64,000 bases of DNA, from positions 160,926-224,925 of the forward strand of contig NZ_JAFLHG010000006.1 of NCBI RefSeq assembly GCF_018717645.1. Direction: 5' to 3'. Position 1 is the first letter of the stretch. Each line of letters starts with the position of its first letter. The stretch is from Microbacterium flavum. GTDB lineage: Bacteria > Actinomycetota > Actinomycetes > Actinomycetales > Microbacteriaceae. The notes below the pieces were generated by a model that was not told where the DNA came from, searched no databases, and saw nothing but the letters and a program-made list of their open reading frames with translations. Below are positions 31,345 through 39,864 of this stretch, in pieces. A program made the position numbers and the translations under genes.

Positions 31345-32594
31345 CAGGTCACCGGGCCCTGCGGAACGCGGGGGCGCGGCGTCGCGAACATCCGCGTCGA
31401 CGGGTCGAACCCCATCGAGTACGCGTGCGCGAGCAGGGCCCCGGCGGGCGTCGCGAGCGCGGCCCGCACCCCGAGCGCGCCGGCCGAGCGCGCCGGCCGC
31501 CCCAGCGCCGTGTTCACGGCGGCGATCGCTCCCGCACGGTCGGCCGCCCGCAGCCGCACGCGCTCCCAGACCGTGAGCGCCGCGAGCGCTGCCCCGGCCG
31601 CGTCGGCATCGCCGTCGGTGCGGATCCATCGGGCGAGGAGGGGCGCGAGGGTCACGGCGTCGATGAGACCGAGGTTCATCCCCTGTCCTCCGATCGGGCT
31701 GACCTCGTGCGCCGTGTCGCCGATCGCGATGACGCGGTCCGCACGCAGCGCGGAGAGCCGCGAGCGCGCGACCCCGAATGCGGTGGCATCCGTCACGGCG
31801 GAGGCGGCGGCATCCGATCCGGTCCGCACGGCGACGGCGCGTCGCAGACGCGCGGTACGGCCGTCGTCGTCATCGGCGGGAGGCATCCAGGCGACGTACC
31901 GGCGTCGGGAGCCGGGGAGCGGGAAGGACTCGAGGACCCCGTCCGGGTCGAGGTGGACGACGGCGCGGTCGCCGTCGTCGCCGAGGTCAGCGGCGTCGGT
32001 CATGAGGTAGCGGTCGGAGTAGCGCCGGGTGCGGATGCGGAACCGGTCGCCCGGCAGCAGCGTGCGCGAGCGCAGGCCGCCCGCGACCACGACGATCCGC
32101 GCCTCCCACGCCTGCGCCGCTCCGTCCATCCCATCGCGGACGTGACCGCGCACCTCCACGCGGTCCTCGCGCGGGAGGAGCGCCTCCACCGCCGCCCCGC
32201 GCTGCACCGCGGGGGCGCCCCACGCCGCCGCGGTCGCCGCGAGCGCCGCCTCCGTCGCGGACTGGGGGAGCGTCGCGACGTACGGATGCCGCGTGCGCAG
32301 CCGGTCGAACCGGACGAGCCCGAGCGAGCTCCCGCGGCGCCGTGCCTCACCGACGCGGACCCGCCGCGCACCCGCGAGGAGCCGGTCCGTCGCGCCGGAT
32401 GCCTCCATGGCCGCGAGCGCCGCCCCGTGCACGCCCACCGCGCGCGAGCCGCCGCCGGGTTCGGCCCGCCGCTCGAGCATGACCGTCGGGACGCCGAGCC
32501 GGGCGAGCTCTGCCCCCAGGAGGACGCCCACGGGGCCCGCGCCGACGATGAGGACGTCGGCGATCCGGCCCCCTGCGCGGCTCACAGGGCTCAC
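31341..32594 (-). CDS. FAD-dependent monooxygenase of the type III PKS cluster
   Basis: 417 residues. The dinucleotide-binding motif VLIVGAGPVGVLLGAELARLG opens the protein. The second FAD motif, VIAIGDTAHEVSPIGGQGMNLGL, lies near residue 300, typical of group A aromatic hydroxylases. It probably hydroxylates the aromatic ring of the PKS product, as proposed for AgqD. GTG 32594 overlaps the methyltransferase stop by GTGA and its own stop overlaps the UbiA start. Confidence 0.9.
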   Translation of the reverse strand: MSPVSRAGGRIADVLIVGAGPVGVLLGAELARLGVPTVMLERRAEPGGGSRAVGVHGAALAAMEASGATDRLLAGARRVRVGEARRRGSSLGLVRFDRLRTRHPYVATLPQSATEAALAATAAAWGAPAVQRGAAVEALLPREDRVEVRGHVRDGMDGAAQAWEARIVVVAGGLRSRTLLPGDRFRIRTRRYSDRYLMTDAADLGDDGDRAVVHLDPDGVLESFPLPGSRRRYVAWMPPADDDDGRTARLRRAVAVRTGSDAAASAVTDATAFGVARSRLSALRADRVIAIGDTAHEVSPIGGQGMNLGLIDAVTLAPLLARWIRTDGDADAAGAALAALTVWERVRLRAADRAGAIAAVNTALGRPARSAGALGVRAALATPAGALLAHAYSMGFDPSTRMFATPRPRVPQGPVTW

Positions 32595-33328
32595 GGTGAC
32601 ACCTCGAAGGTCGCGAGCAGGCGGAAGGGCGCGGGCCGCTCGACGCGCCAGCCGGGGGGCAGGCGGGCGGCGAGCTCATCCGGACGCCAGCTGCGCCGGA
32701 TCGAGCGGAGCCCGTCGGTGCGCAGGAAGCTCCCCGGGGCGAGCGGGGTGATGCCGATCGCGTAGGCCGCGTAGGCCGCCCGCGAGCGAGAGATGTCGGA
32801 GTGGAGCACGAGGCCCCGCGAGAGGGCGGCCGAGTCGGCGAGAAAGGCGGGGAGCTCGGCGGCGGTCAGGTGGTGGAGCACGTGGCTGGAGATCACGAGG
32901 TCGAACGCGCCGCCGCCCGCGCCCTGCTCGGCGACGAGGTCGCTGCTGTGGGCTCGGCGCAGCTCGATCGCCGGCGTCGCACCGCGGCCACCGCCCTGGT
33001 CGTCGTGCCGGATGCCGCGCCGGGCGACGGCGAGCGACCGCTCGTCGGGGTCGATGCCGACCGCACGCACCGCGATGCCGTCGCGCCGTGCGAGCGCCAC
33101 GAGTCGCCGCAGCACATCGCCACCGCCGCACCCGATATCGAGCACGGAGATCTCGCCGCGGGCGATGGCCAGCGGGCGGATCCGACGTCGGTAGACCGCG
33201 CCCCACCCGGACACGAGTCGGTTCACGAGCCCGAAGCGCTCGAGCGTGCGGCGGAGGCGCACGGGATCGCACTCAGGGTCGTCCATCAGTTCGCGCAGCT
33301 CGTCGTCGCGCGCGTCCAGTCCGCTCAT
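32591..33328 (-). CDS. SAM-dependent methyltransferase of the type III PKS cluster
   Basis: 245 residues, class I methyltransferase. The SAM-binding motif is VLDIGCGGGDVLRRL, the second acidic residue lies in VGIDPDERSLAVAR, and FDLVISSHVLHHL is motif IV. The homologous position in the agq cluster is AgqC, which O-methylates the quinol; that activity is inferred. ATG 33328 overlaps the PKS stop (ATGA). Confidence 0.88.
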   Translation of the reverse strand: MSGLDARDDELRELMDDPECDPVRLRRTLERFGLVNRLVSGWGAVYRRRIRPLAIARGEISVLDIGCGGGDVLRRLVALARRDGIAVRAVGIDPDERSLAVARRGIRHDDQGGGRGATPAIELRRAHSSDLVAEQGAGGGAFDLVISSHVLHHLTAAELPAFLADSAALSRGLVLHSDISRSRAAYAAYAIGITPLAPGSFLRTDGLRSIRRSWRPDELAARLPPGWRVERPAPFRLLATFEVSP

Positions 33329-34572
33329 CGCGCGGCGACGGCGCCGACCGGCTCCCGCGCGAGCGTGGCATCCGACGTCCCGGCACGGATGGTCATCCGC
33401 GCGGACTCGACGGTGAGCCCGGGGGCGAAGGCCACGGCGACGAGCGGGGCGCCCTCGGCGGCGTCCGCGTCGTCGAGCAGTCGCTGGAGGATGAAGAGGA
33501 TCGTCGCCGACGACATGTTGCCGTACCGGCGCAGCACGTCGCGCGAGGGCGCGAGCGCCTGCGCGTCGAGGCCGCACGCGGCCTCGACGCGGTCGAGGAT
33601 GCTGCGGCCGCCCGGGTGCACGGCCCACCGCGCGCGGAGCGTGCCCGCCGCCGCGTCGCCGACGGTTCCCGCCGCGTCGCCCTCGTCGCCCCCGCCGCCG
33701 AGCAGATCGCCCGCGACCGGCCCCAGCGCTGCCCGTACCTCGCGACCGACCACCCGCGGGACCTCCGCGGTGAGCGTCATCTCGAAGCCCTCGTCGCCGA
33801 TCGTCCACCCCATCGCCGCCTCGCCGTCCTCCGTGATGGCGGTCGCGAACCGGTCGAGGTCGAGCCGTCGGCGCCCGCCGGCCGACGCCGTCACGACGGC
33901 CGCGGCCGCACCGTCGGCGAACACCGCGGACGAGACGATCTGGTCGGGATCGCTCGAGGCGCGCAGGTGGATCGTGCAGATCTCACCGCACACGACGAGC
34001 ACGACGGCGCTCGGGTCCGCGGCGCAGATGCGCGCGGCGGACCGGAGCGCGGGGACGGCCGCCGCGCAGCCGAGGAATCCGAGGTGCTCGCGGGACACCG
34101 TGGTCGCGAGGCCGAGATCGCGGACGAGGCGGAACTCCGGTCCCGGTGCGAAGAAGCCCGTGCAGGAGGCGGTGACGACGTGGGTGATCTCCGCGGCATC
34201 CACCTGCGCGCGGGAGAGTGCATCCCGCGCCGCCGCGGCGAACAGCGCCGGCGCCTCGCGAACGTAGACACTGTTGCGGACGCCGGTTCCCGGTGAGAGG
34301 ATGCGGCGTCCGTCCGGGTCGATGAAAGCGGATGCCTGACCGGCTGCGGCGACCGGAGCATCGCCCGCGGGGGCGGCGAGCTCCGGGAGGACGCTGTGGC
34401 GTTCGTCGATCGCAGACTGGTCGAAGGCGGCCGCGACGAGGCGCCGCGTCAGGCGGTCCGCGCCCGGCTGGCCCGCGAAGAGGTCGCGCACCGCGTCCTG
34501 CGGCAGGCGGGTGGTCGGCACTGCCGTGCCGATTCCGATGATGGATGCCGGCGAGGGGGAGAATCCGCTCAT
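33325..34572 (-). CDS. Type III polyketide synthase
   Basis: 415-residue chalcone-synthase-like homodimeric enzyme that condenses malonyl-CoA units on a starter acyl-CoA. The catalytic triad is visible: Cys169 in EHLGFLGCAAAVPALRSA, His319 in WAVHPGG and Asn352 in RYGNMSS. Bacterial relatives in clusters with methyltransferase, monooxygenase and UbiA make alkylresorcinols or alkylquinols from fatty acyl starters. First of four overlapping genes. ATG 34572 is six bases after TAGCCT (34579-34584); CTGACG lies 18 bases before that box, so the promoter of the whole cluster is here. Confidence 0.93.
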   Translation of the reverse strand: MSGFSPSPASIIGIGTAVPTTRLPQDAVRDLFAGQPGADRLTRRLVAAAFDQSAIDERHSVLPELAAPAGDAPVAAAGQASAFIDPDGRRILSPGTGVRNSVYVREAPALFAAAARDALSRAQVDAAEITHVVTASCTGFFAPGPEFRLVRDLGLATTVSREHLGFLGCAAAVPALRSAARICAADPSAVVLVVCGEICTIHLRASSDPDQIVSSAVFADGAAAAVVTASAGGRRRLDLDRFATAITEDGEAAMGWTIGDEGFEMTLTAEVPRVVGREVRAALGPVAGDLLGGGGDEGDAAGTVGDAAAGTLRARWAVHPGGRSILDRVEAACGLDAQALAPSRDVLRRYGNMSSATILFILQRLLDDADAAEGAPLVAVAFAPGLTVESARMTIRAGTSDATLAREPVGAVAAR

Positions 34573-34626
34573 CTGCGCAGGCTACCCGGCGCCCCGCCTC
34601 GGCGTCAGCCGGTTGTCAGGGGCGCC

Positions 34627-34670
34627 GGGATATGCAGTGGCGCCGTGAACGGGGCGCCGCTGCACATCCC
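34627..34670 (-). terminator. Long hairpin after the nitroreductase gene
   Basis: Arms 34627-34644 and 34653-34670 pair over 18 bp with one mismatch and one G-T wobble, around an 8-base loop. It begins 12 bases after the nitroreductase stop and insulates it from the PKS cluster promoter. Confidence 0.7.
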
Positions 34671-34681
34671 TCGACGGTGCC

Positions 34682-35248
34682 TCAGGCGTCGACGACCAGC
34701 GACTCCGCGATCGGGCGGCGGGTGCGGGGAGCGAGCTCGCGCTCACGCAGCGCCTCCGGGGCGGCGGCGGTGTCGCCGAGGGCGCCCACGGCCATGACCG
34801 TCACCGCGGCGAGGTTCTCGCCGAAGCCGAACGCGGTGCCGATGGCGGAGCGGTCGAAGCCGCCCATCTGATGGGTGTACAGGCCCGAGGCGTGCGCCTG
34901 CACCGTGAAGTGCGCGGCGGCCTGGCCGGTGTCGTACGCGGCCCAGGGGAGCGGCTTGCCGTCGAGGCTGGCAGACGCGGCGAAGACGATGAGCGCCCCG
35001 GCATCCGCGGCCCAGGACTGGTTGAAGCCCATGAGCGCGTCGACGATCTGCGCGTGCTGGGCGGTGCCGCGTCGCGCCACGGCGAAGCGCCACGGCTGGG
35101 TGTTGTTCGCCGAGGGCGCCCAACGGGCCGCTTCGAGGGCACTGGCGAGCGCCGCCTCGTCGATGGGGGTGGACGGGTCGAAGATGCGCGTGCTCCAGCG
35201 CTCGGCGAGCACATCGAGAATGGGGGCATCTGTCATGGCGGGGCTCAT
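34682..35248 (-). CDS. Nitroreductase-family flavoprotein
   Basis: 188-residue FMN-dependent oxidoreductase. The N-terminal block ERWSTRIFDPSTPIDE and ARWAPSANNTQPWRF is the family signature for FMN binding; the central GLYTHQMGGFD is also typical. Physiological substrate unknown. ATG 35248 has GGAGA five bases upstream; a second in-frame ATG lies at 35236. It is divergent from rraA. Confidence 0.88.
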   Translation of the reverse strand: MSPAMTDAPILDVLAERWSTRIFDPSTPIDEAALASALEAARWAPSANNTQPWRFAVARRGTAQHAQIVDALMGFNQSWAADAGALIVFAASASLDGKPLPWAAYDTGQAAAHFTVQAHASGLYTHQMGGFDRSAIGTAFGFGENLAAVTVMAVGALGDTAAAPEALRERELAPRTRRPIAESLVVDA

Positions 35249-35366
35249 GGCGTCTCCTCTGAGGGTGGTCGTGGATCGGTCGGGACGCCATCGGCCCGAT
35301 CCATGCAACGGTATGCGGTTCTCGTTTGTTCCCAGCGCGGATGCCGGCGTGGAATACGTTGGCATC

Positions 35367-35867
35367 ATGACCTCGAATCCGACCTCGATCCCGGCCTCGG
35401 AGGCGATCGCGACCGCCGACCTCTACGACGAGCGCGGCGACGAGCTCGACTCCCTCGCGCTGCAGCTGCACGACATCGGCGGCCGGGTGGCCTTCCACGG
35501 GCCGATCCGGACGATCCGCTGCCACCGCGACAACGCACTCGTCAAAGCGACCCTCGCCACCCCCGGGGGCGGCGCCGTGCTCGTCGTGGACGGCGGCGGA
35601 TCGCTCGAGTCGGCTCTCGTCGGCGATCTCATCGCCGCGTCGGCCGTCGAGAACGGCTGGGCGGGGATCATCGTCCACGGCGCGATCCGCGACCGCGAGG
35701 CCATCGGCGCCCTGCCGCTCGGCGTCAAGGCGCTCGGCTCGAACCCGCGCAAGAGCGCGAAGGAGGGCCGGGGGGAACAGGATGTCACCCTCGAGATCGC
35801 CGGCGTCGCCTTCCGGCCGGGTGCCCACGTCTGGGCGGATGGCGACGGCATCCTCGTCGAGCGGTGA
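35367..35867 (+). CDS. rraA: RraA-family protein (regulator of RNase E activity A / HMG aldolase fold)
   Basis: 166 residues. Contains the RraA core with VVDGGGSLESALVGDLIA and the ligand loop GAIRDREAIGALPLGVKALG, whose Arg-Asp pair is conserved in both RraA and 4-hydroxy-4-methyl-2-oxoglutarate aldolases. In actinobacteria the true activity is uncertain; the short length favours the RraA branch. ATG 35367 lies six bases after TACGTT (35355-35360). Confidence 0.85.
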   Translation: MTSNPTSIPASEAIATADLYDERGDELDSLALQLHDIGGRVAFHGPIRTIRCHRDNALVKATLATPGGGAVLVVDGGGSLESALVGDLIAASAVENGWAGIIVHGAIRDREAIGALPLGVKALGSNPRKSAKEGRGEQDVTLEIAGVAFRPGAHVWADGDGILVER

Positions 35868-35949
35868 CCCGCGCCTGCCCCCGCCTCTTGCGCCCCGGCG
35901 CGCACTGGGCGAATCTGGCACCGGCCGACTTCCACGAAAGGAGCGCACC

Positions 35950-36336
35950 ATGATCACGATCGACAGCGCCTTCTCCGGTTTCTCCGTCGATGACGTCCCG
36001 GCGGCGGAGCAGTTCTACCGCGACGCGCTCGGGCTCGACGTGCAGGTGAACGCCATGGGGATCCTGGAGATCACGCTCCCGGGCGGCGGGCATGCGATCG
36101 CGTACCCGAAGCGCGACCACGTCCCCGCGTCGTTCACGATCCTGAACCTCGCCGTGTCCGACATCGACGCCGCCGTCGACGAGCTGAACGCGGCGGGGGT
36201 CGTCACGAAGATCTACGACGATCCCGACTTCGGCACCGACGCGCGGGGGGTCTCCCGCGGCCGCGGGCCCGATATCGCGTGGTTCCGCGACCCGGCCGGC
36301 AACGTGCTGTCGGTCATCGTCGCCGACGCGGGCTGA
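35950..36336 (+). CDS. VOC-superfamily (glyoxalase-like) protein
   Basis: 128 residues with the paired beta-alpha-beta-beta-beta modules of vicinal-oxygen-chelate proteins; the second module ends WFRDPAGNVLSVI. It may be a glyoxalase, a dioxygenase-like enzyme or a drug-binding protein; metal ligands are not certain. ATG 35950 follows AAAGGAG. The antiporter gene starts 14 bases downstream, so the two are probably co-transcribed. Confidence 0.85.
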   Translation: MITIDSAFSGFSVDDVPAAEQFYRDALGLDVQVNAMGILEITLPGGGHAIAYPKRDHVPASFTILNLAVSDIDAAVDELNAAGVVTKIYDDPDFGTDARGVSRGRGPDIAWFRDPAGNVLSVIVADAG

Positions 36337-36349
36337 CGGGGGAGGGCGG

Positions 36350-37717
36350 ATGCCGCTGATCTTCCTCTGCGGGTTCGTCGCGATCGCACTGTGGTCGCTC
36401 GTCGAGCACCGGTTCGCGCGCTACGGCGTCGCGGGGCCGGCGGCGCTGACCCTCGCCGGCGCCGCCCTGGTGTTCATCGATGTGACGGGGTTCTCGGACG
36501 CTCTCGCCGCGGACGGCTCCGAGCACGTCGTCGAACTCATCCTCGCCGTCCTCCTCTTCGTGGATGCGTGCGAGGTCCGAGGCGGCGTCTTCGGCGGCGA
36601 GGGGCGCACCATCGCCCGCCTCGTGCTCATCGCGCTGCCGCTCTCCCTCATCGCGGTCGTCCTCGGCGGGGTGTGGCTCCTGCCGCAGCTGAACGTCGTG
36701 ATCCTCCTCGTCGTCGCGTGCGTGGTCATGCCCACCGACTTCTCGCCGGCGGCCACACTGCTGCGCTCGCCGCGGATCCCGCCACGGCTGCGGCAGATCC
36801 TCAACATCGAGAGCGGCTACAACGACGGCCTGGTCTCGCCCATCTTCGGGATGGCTCTCGCCGCCGCCGTCGCGCTGCCGGCCCTCCTCGCGGCGGCGGA
36901 CGCCGACACGATCAGCGCCGAGACCGAGGCGCAGCTGGAGGAGAACGCGACCGAGTTCCTCGCCGCGTTCTTCGGCGCGGTGCCCGCGACCCTCGTCGCG
37001 ATCATCGTGGGCGTCGTCTGCGGCGGAGCGTTCGGCTTCCTCGTCCGGATCGCCGTCCGCCGGGGATGGGCCGCGCCGGAGGGCATCCGCTACGTCATGC
37101 TGATCGTGCCGCTGCTCGCCTACGGCGTCGCCACGATCAGCTCGCTCGCGGCCAACGGATTCGTCGCCGCGTTCGTCGCGGGCATCCTCTACCGCCTCAT
37201 GCGCACCCGCGGCGAAGCCGAACACACCATCCCGCACAGCGAGGTCCTGCTGGTCGAGGAGGCGGGGACCCTCGCCGCGAACGTCGTGTGGTTCGTCCTC
37301 GGGGCGATGACCGTCGTCGTGGTGATGGAGGGCTTCGACCCGCGTCTGCTTCTGCTCGCGGCACTCGCCCTGACGGTGTTCCGCGTCGTTCCGGTGCTCC
37401 TCTCGATGCTCGGATCGCCGGTGCCGTGGGGCGATCGGGCCCTCATCGGGCTCATCGGGCCCCGCGGCACCGCGACGATCGTGTTCGGGCTGCTCGCGTT
37501 CAACAAGCTCCCCGGCACCGAGGCGTTCGACGTGCTGGCGGTCATGGTGTTCACGGTGGTCGGAAGCATCCTGATCCACGGCGTGATCACGCCGCAGCTG
37601 CTGGCGCGCGGGCCGCTCAGCCGCGCAGCGCCTCCCGCAGCTTCACCCGTGCTCCCATCCGCAGCAGCGAGTTCTCGTAGATCTTCGCGCCCAGCCAGAT
37701 CGCAGCGACGCAGGTGA
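36350..37717 (+). CDS. Cation/proton antiporter (CPA1 type)
   Basis: 455 residues with 11-12 membrane helices. The helix-5 region VMPTDFSPAATLL carries the conserved acidic residue where CPA1 proteins have a ND/TD pair, and LNIESGYNDGLVSPIFGMAL follows as in NhaP/YjcE-like antiporters. Likely Na+/H+ or K+/H+ exchange. The last 33 residues are a Ser/Arg/Pro-rich tail that runs antisense over the 3' end of the ABC permease gene (37617-37717), unlike the conserved core, so the natural C-terminus may be recent. Confidence 0.87.
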   Translation: MPLIFLCGFVAIALWSLVEHRFARYGVAGPAALTLAGAALVFIDVTGFSDALAADGSEHVVELILAVLLFVDACEVRGGVFGGEGRTIARLVLIALPLSLIAVVLGGVWLLPQLNVVILLVVACVVMPTDFSPAATLLRSPRIPPRLRQILNIESGYNDGLVSPIFGMALAAAVALPALLAAADADTISAETEAQLEENATEFLAAFFGAVPATLVAIIVGVVCGGAFGFLVRIAVRRGWAAPEGIRYVMLIVPLLAYGVATISSLAANGFVAAFVAGILYRLMRTRGEAEHTIPHSEVLLVEEAGTLAANVVWFVLGAMTVVVVMEGFDPRLLLLAALALTVFRVVPVLLSMLGSPVPWGDRALIGLIGPRGTATIVFGLLAFNKLPGTEAFDVLAVMVFTVVGSILIHGVITPQLLARGPLSRAAPPAASPVLPSAAASSRRSSRPARSQRRR

Positions 37718-38753
37718 CGGCGAGGATGCCGAGGGACAGCAGCGGCTCCCACCACTGAGCCTCCCCGATGAACATCCGCATCGGCATCCCCACCGGCGCG
37801 GAGAACGGCACGTAGGACATGATGCCGAGCACCAGGGGGTTGTCGTTGAAGAAGATGACGAGGAAGTACGGGATCATGATCAGGTAGATCAGCGGCGCGG
37901 TGGTGGCGCCGATGTCCTCCTGACGCGAGACCATCGCGGCCGCCGCGGCGAAAAGGGATGCCAGGAGCACGAAGCCGAACAGGAAGAAGACGGCGAACCA
38001 CGCCAGTGGTGCGCCGATGACCTGCAGCACCTCGCCCTGACCGGTGACGGTGAGTCCCACCACGGCGATCGCCGCCAGCACGAGGATCTGGCCCATCGCG
38101 AGGATCGTGTTGCCGAGCACCTTTCCGGCCAGGAGCGCGCGCACCGGGATCGCGGAGATCAGCAGCTCCACGACGCGGGTCTGCTTCTCCTCCACGACGC
38201 TCTGAGCGATCGTCGTGCCGAACAGCTGCGCCGACAGCAGGAAGATGATGCCGAGTCCGATGGCGACGAAGTAGCGCAGAGCCGGGTCGGTGGACGAGGG
38301 GTTCAGCAGCTCGACCGACGGCGTCTGGGCGAAGGTCATGAGCAGCGAGCTCGACACGCTGTCGTTCCCGACGAGCGCGAAGCCGGTCGGTGAGGACGGG
38401 TCGGCGACGACGGCGGCTTTCACGTCGCCCGAGGCCACGAGCGCATCCGCGGCGGTCCGGTCGGCGGCCTCGGTCACGTCGAGGTTGGGGATGCCCTGCA
38501 CGTACTGCTGGGCATCCGCCGTCACCGCGATGCTCGTCGTCGAGACCGTCTTGGCCTGGAAGCCCGCCCAGACGACGAGGGCGAGCGCCCCGATGAAGAG
38601 GATCGCGAAGGAGATGAGGAACGCCTTGCTCCGCAGCTTCGAGGCGAGTTCGCGCTCGGCGACGAGCCAGGTGCTCTGCGCGAAGCTCGGCGCGGCGGGG
38701 GCCGCGGATGCCGCGGTGCGCGGGGTGGGAGAGGCGGGGGCTGTCGTGGTCAC
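37617..38753 (-). CDS. ABC-2 type permease (NatB-like)
   Basis: 378 residues. One N-terminal helix is followed by a large extracytoplasmic domain (about 70-190), and then five or six helices. The conserved ABC-2 segment FGTTIAQSVVEEKQTRVVELLISAIPVRALLAGKVLG precedes the second helix pair. Partner of the ATPase upstream; GTG 38753 overlaps its stop (GTGA). NatAB-type systems export sodium or lipophilic compounds, but the substrate here is unknown. Confidence 0.9.
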   Translation of the reverse strand: MTTTAPASPTPRTAASAAPAAPSFAQSTWLVAERELASKLRSKAFLISFAILFIGALALVVWAGFQAKTVSTTSIAVTADAQQYVQGIPNLDVTEAADRTAADALVASGDVKAAVVADPSSPTGFALVGNDSVSSSLLMTFAQTPSVELLNPSSTDPALRYFVAIGLGIIFLLSAQLFGTTIAQSVVEEKQTRVVELLISAIPVRALLAGKVLGNTILAMGQILVLAAIAVVGLTVTGQGEVLQVIGAPLAWFAVFFLFGFVLLASLFAAAAAMVSRQEDIGATTAPLIYLIMIPYFLVIFFNDNPLVLGIMSYVPFSAPVGMPMRMFIGEAQWWEPLLSLGILAVTCVAAIWLGAKIYENSLLRMGARVKLREALRG

Positions 38754-39634
38754 TGGATGACCTCCTTGAAGATCTCGGCGAGCGAGGGATGCTGGGGGGT
38801 GAAGCCGCGGACGGCTCCGGCCGCGAGGGCCCGCTGGAGGACGCGCTGCGCGGTCTCGTCGGTGTCGGTCCCGAACATCGCGTAGCCGCCGTCGAAGTCG
38901 GCGATCTCGACACCGGGCTCGTCGCGCAGCCACCCGAGGTCGGCGTCCGAGACGAGCTCGAACCGGCGGTGGGCGTGCTGGGCGCGCAGCTCGTCACGCG
39001 TGCCGGCGGCGCGGATCCGACCGCCCGAGATGATGACGAGCTCGTCGCAGAGCCGCTCGACGACGTCGAGCTGGTGCGAGGAGAACAGGACGGCGCCCCC
39101 GGCGGCGGCGCGTTCGGCCAGCACGCCGGCGACGACCTCGACAGCGAGGGGATCCAGGCCCGAGAACGGCTCGTCGAGGATGAGCACCTCCGGGTCGTGC
39201 ACGAGGGCCGCCGCGATCTGGGCGCGCTGCTGGTTGCCGAGCGAGAGCGTCTCCACGTTGTCGCCGAGGCGTTCGCCGAGCCCCAGCCGCTCGAGGATCG
39301 CGTGGGCGCGGGTTCCGGCATCCGCCGAGGAGAACCCGTGCAGACGCGCGAGGTAGACGATGTGCTCCAGCACCTTCATCTTCGGGTAGAGGCCGCGCTC
39401 CTCGGGCATGTACCCGAACAGGCGCCGGTCGGCCGCTTTCAGGGGCGTCCCGGCGAGGGTGACCGATCCGGCATCGCGCGACAGGAGGCCGAGGATGATG
39501 CGCATCGTCGTCGTCTTGCCCGCGCCGTTGCCGCCGACGAAGCCGGTCATGCGCCCGGGGCGGACGGTGAACGACACGTCGTCGAGCACGCGGTGGGTGC
39601 CATAGCTCTTGGTGATTCCGCTCAGTTCCAACAT
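38750..39634 (-). CDS. ABC transporter ATP-binding protein (NatA-like)
   Basis: 294 residues. Walker A GGNGAGKTTT, signature LSLGNQQRAQIAAAL, Walker B VLILDEP and the switch histidine in FSSHQL are present, with a C-terminal domain typical of NatA-type ATPases. The SLGNQQR form of the signature is usual for this subgroup. ATG 39634 is seven bases after TAGCGT (39642-39647), so it has its own promoter after the two-component system. Confidence 0.92.
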   Translation of the reverse strand: MLELSGITKSYGTHRVLDDVSFTVRPGRMTGFVGGNGAGKTTTMRIILGLLSRDAGSVTLAGTPLKAADRRLFGYMPEERGLYPKMKVLEHIVYLARLHGFSSADAGTRAHAILERLGLGERLGDNVETLSLGNQQRAQIAAALVHDPEVLILDEPFSGLDPLAVEVVAGVLAERAAAGGAVLFSSHQLDVVERLCDELVIISGGRIRAAGTRDELRAQHAHRRFELVSDADLGWLRDEPGVEIADFDGGYAMFGTDTDETAQRVLQRALAAGAVRGFTPQHPSLAEIFKEVIQ

Positions 39635-39737
39635 ACGAGCGACGCTACGGGCCGCCGTCGCGGGGGACCTCCCCCGTGAGGCGGAACTTCGCGCTCCGCG
39701 CGCGTCCCCTCCTCCCCTCCCCGGGGGAGGACCCCTG

Positions 39738-39803
39738 CCGCCGAGTGTCCACGACACGCGGAGTCCGAGGCCCCGGGGTCCGCGTGTCCTGGACACTCGG
39801 CGG
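39738..39803. repeat. Near-perfect 25-bp inverted repeat
   Basis: Arms 39738-39762 and 39779-39803 match at 24 of 25 positions with a 16-base loop. Each arm is itself a small palindrome built on GTGTC..GACAC. It lies between the response regulator and the ABC operon, both on the minus strand, and could be a terminator, a cruciform-forming repeat or a protein site. Confidence 0.8.
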
Positions 39804-39828
39804 GGCGACGGGGCGCGGGGCGACGGGG
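39802..39828 (+). other. G-quadruplex-forming motif
   Basis: Four GGGG tracts separated by 4, 3 and 4 bases, with further GGG/GGGG tracts to about 39860. It lies immediately downstream of the response-regulator stop codon and touches the inverted repeat. Confidence 0.6.
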
Positions 39829-39864
39829 CGACGGGCGGGGCGGCGGGCGGGCGCGGGGTCGGGG

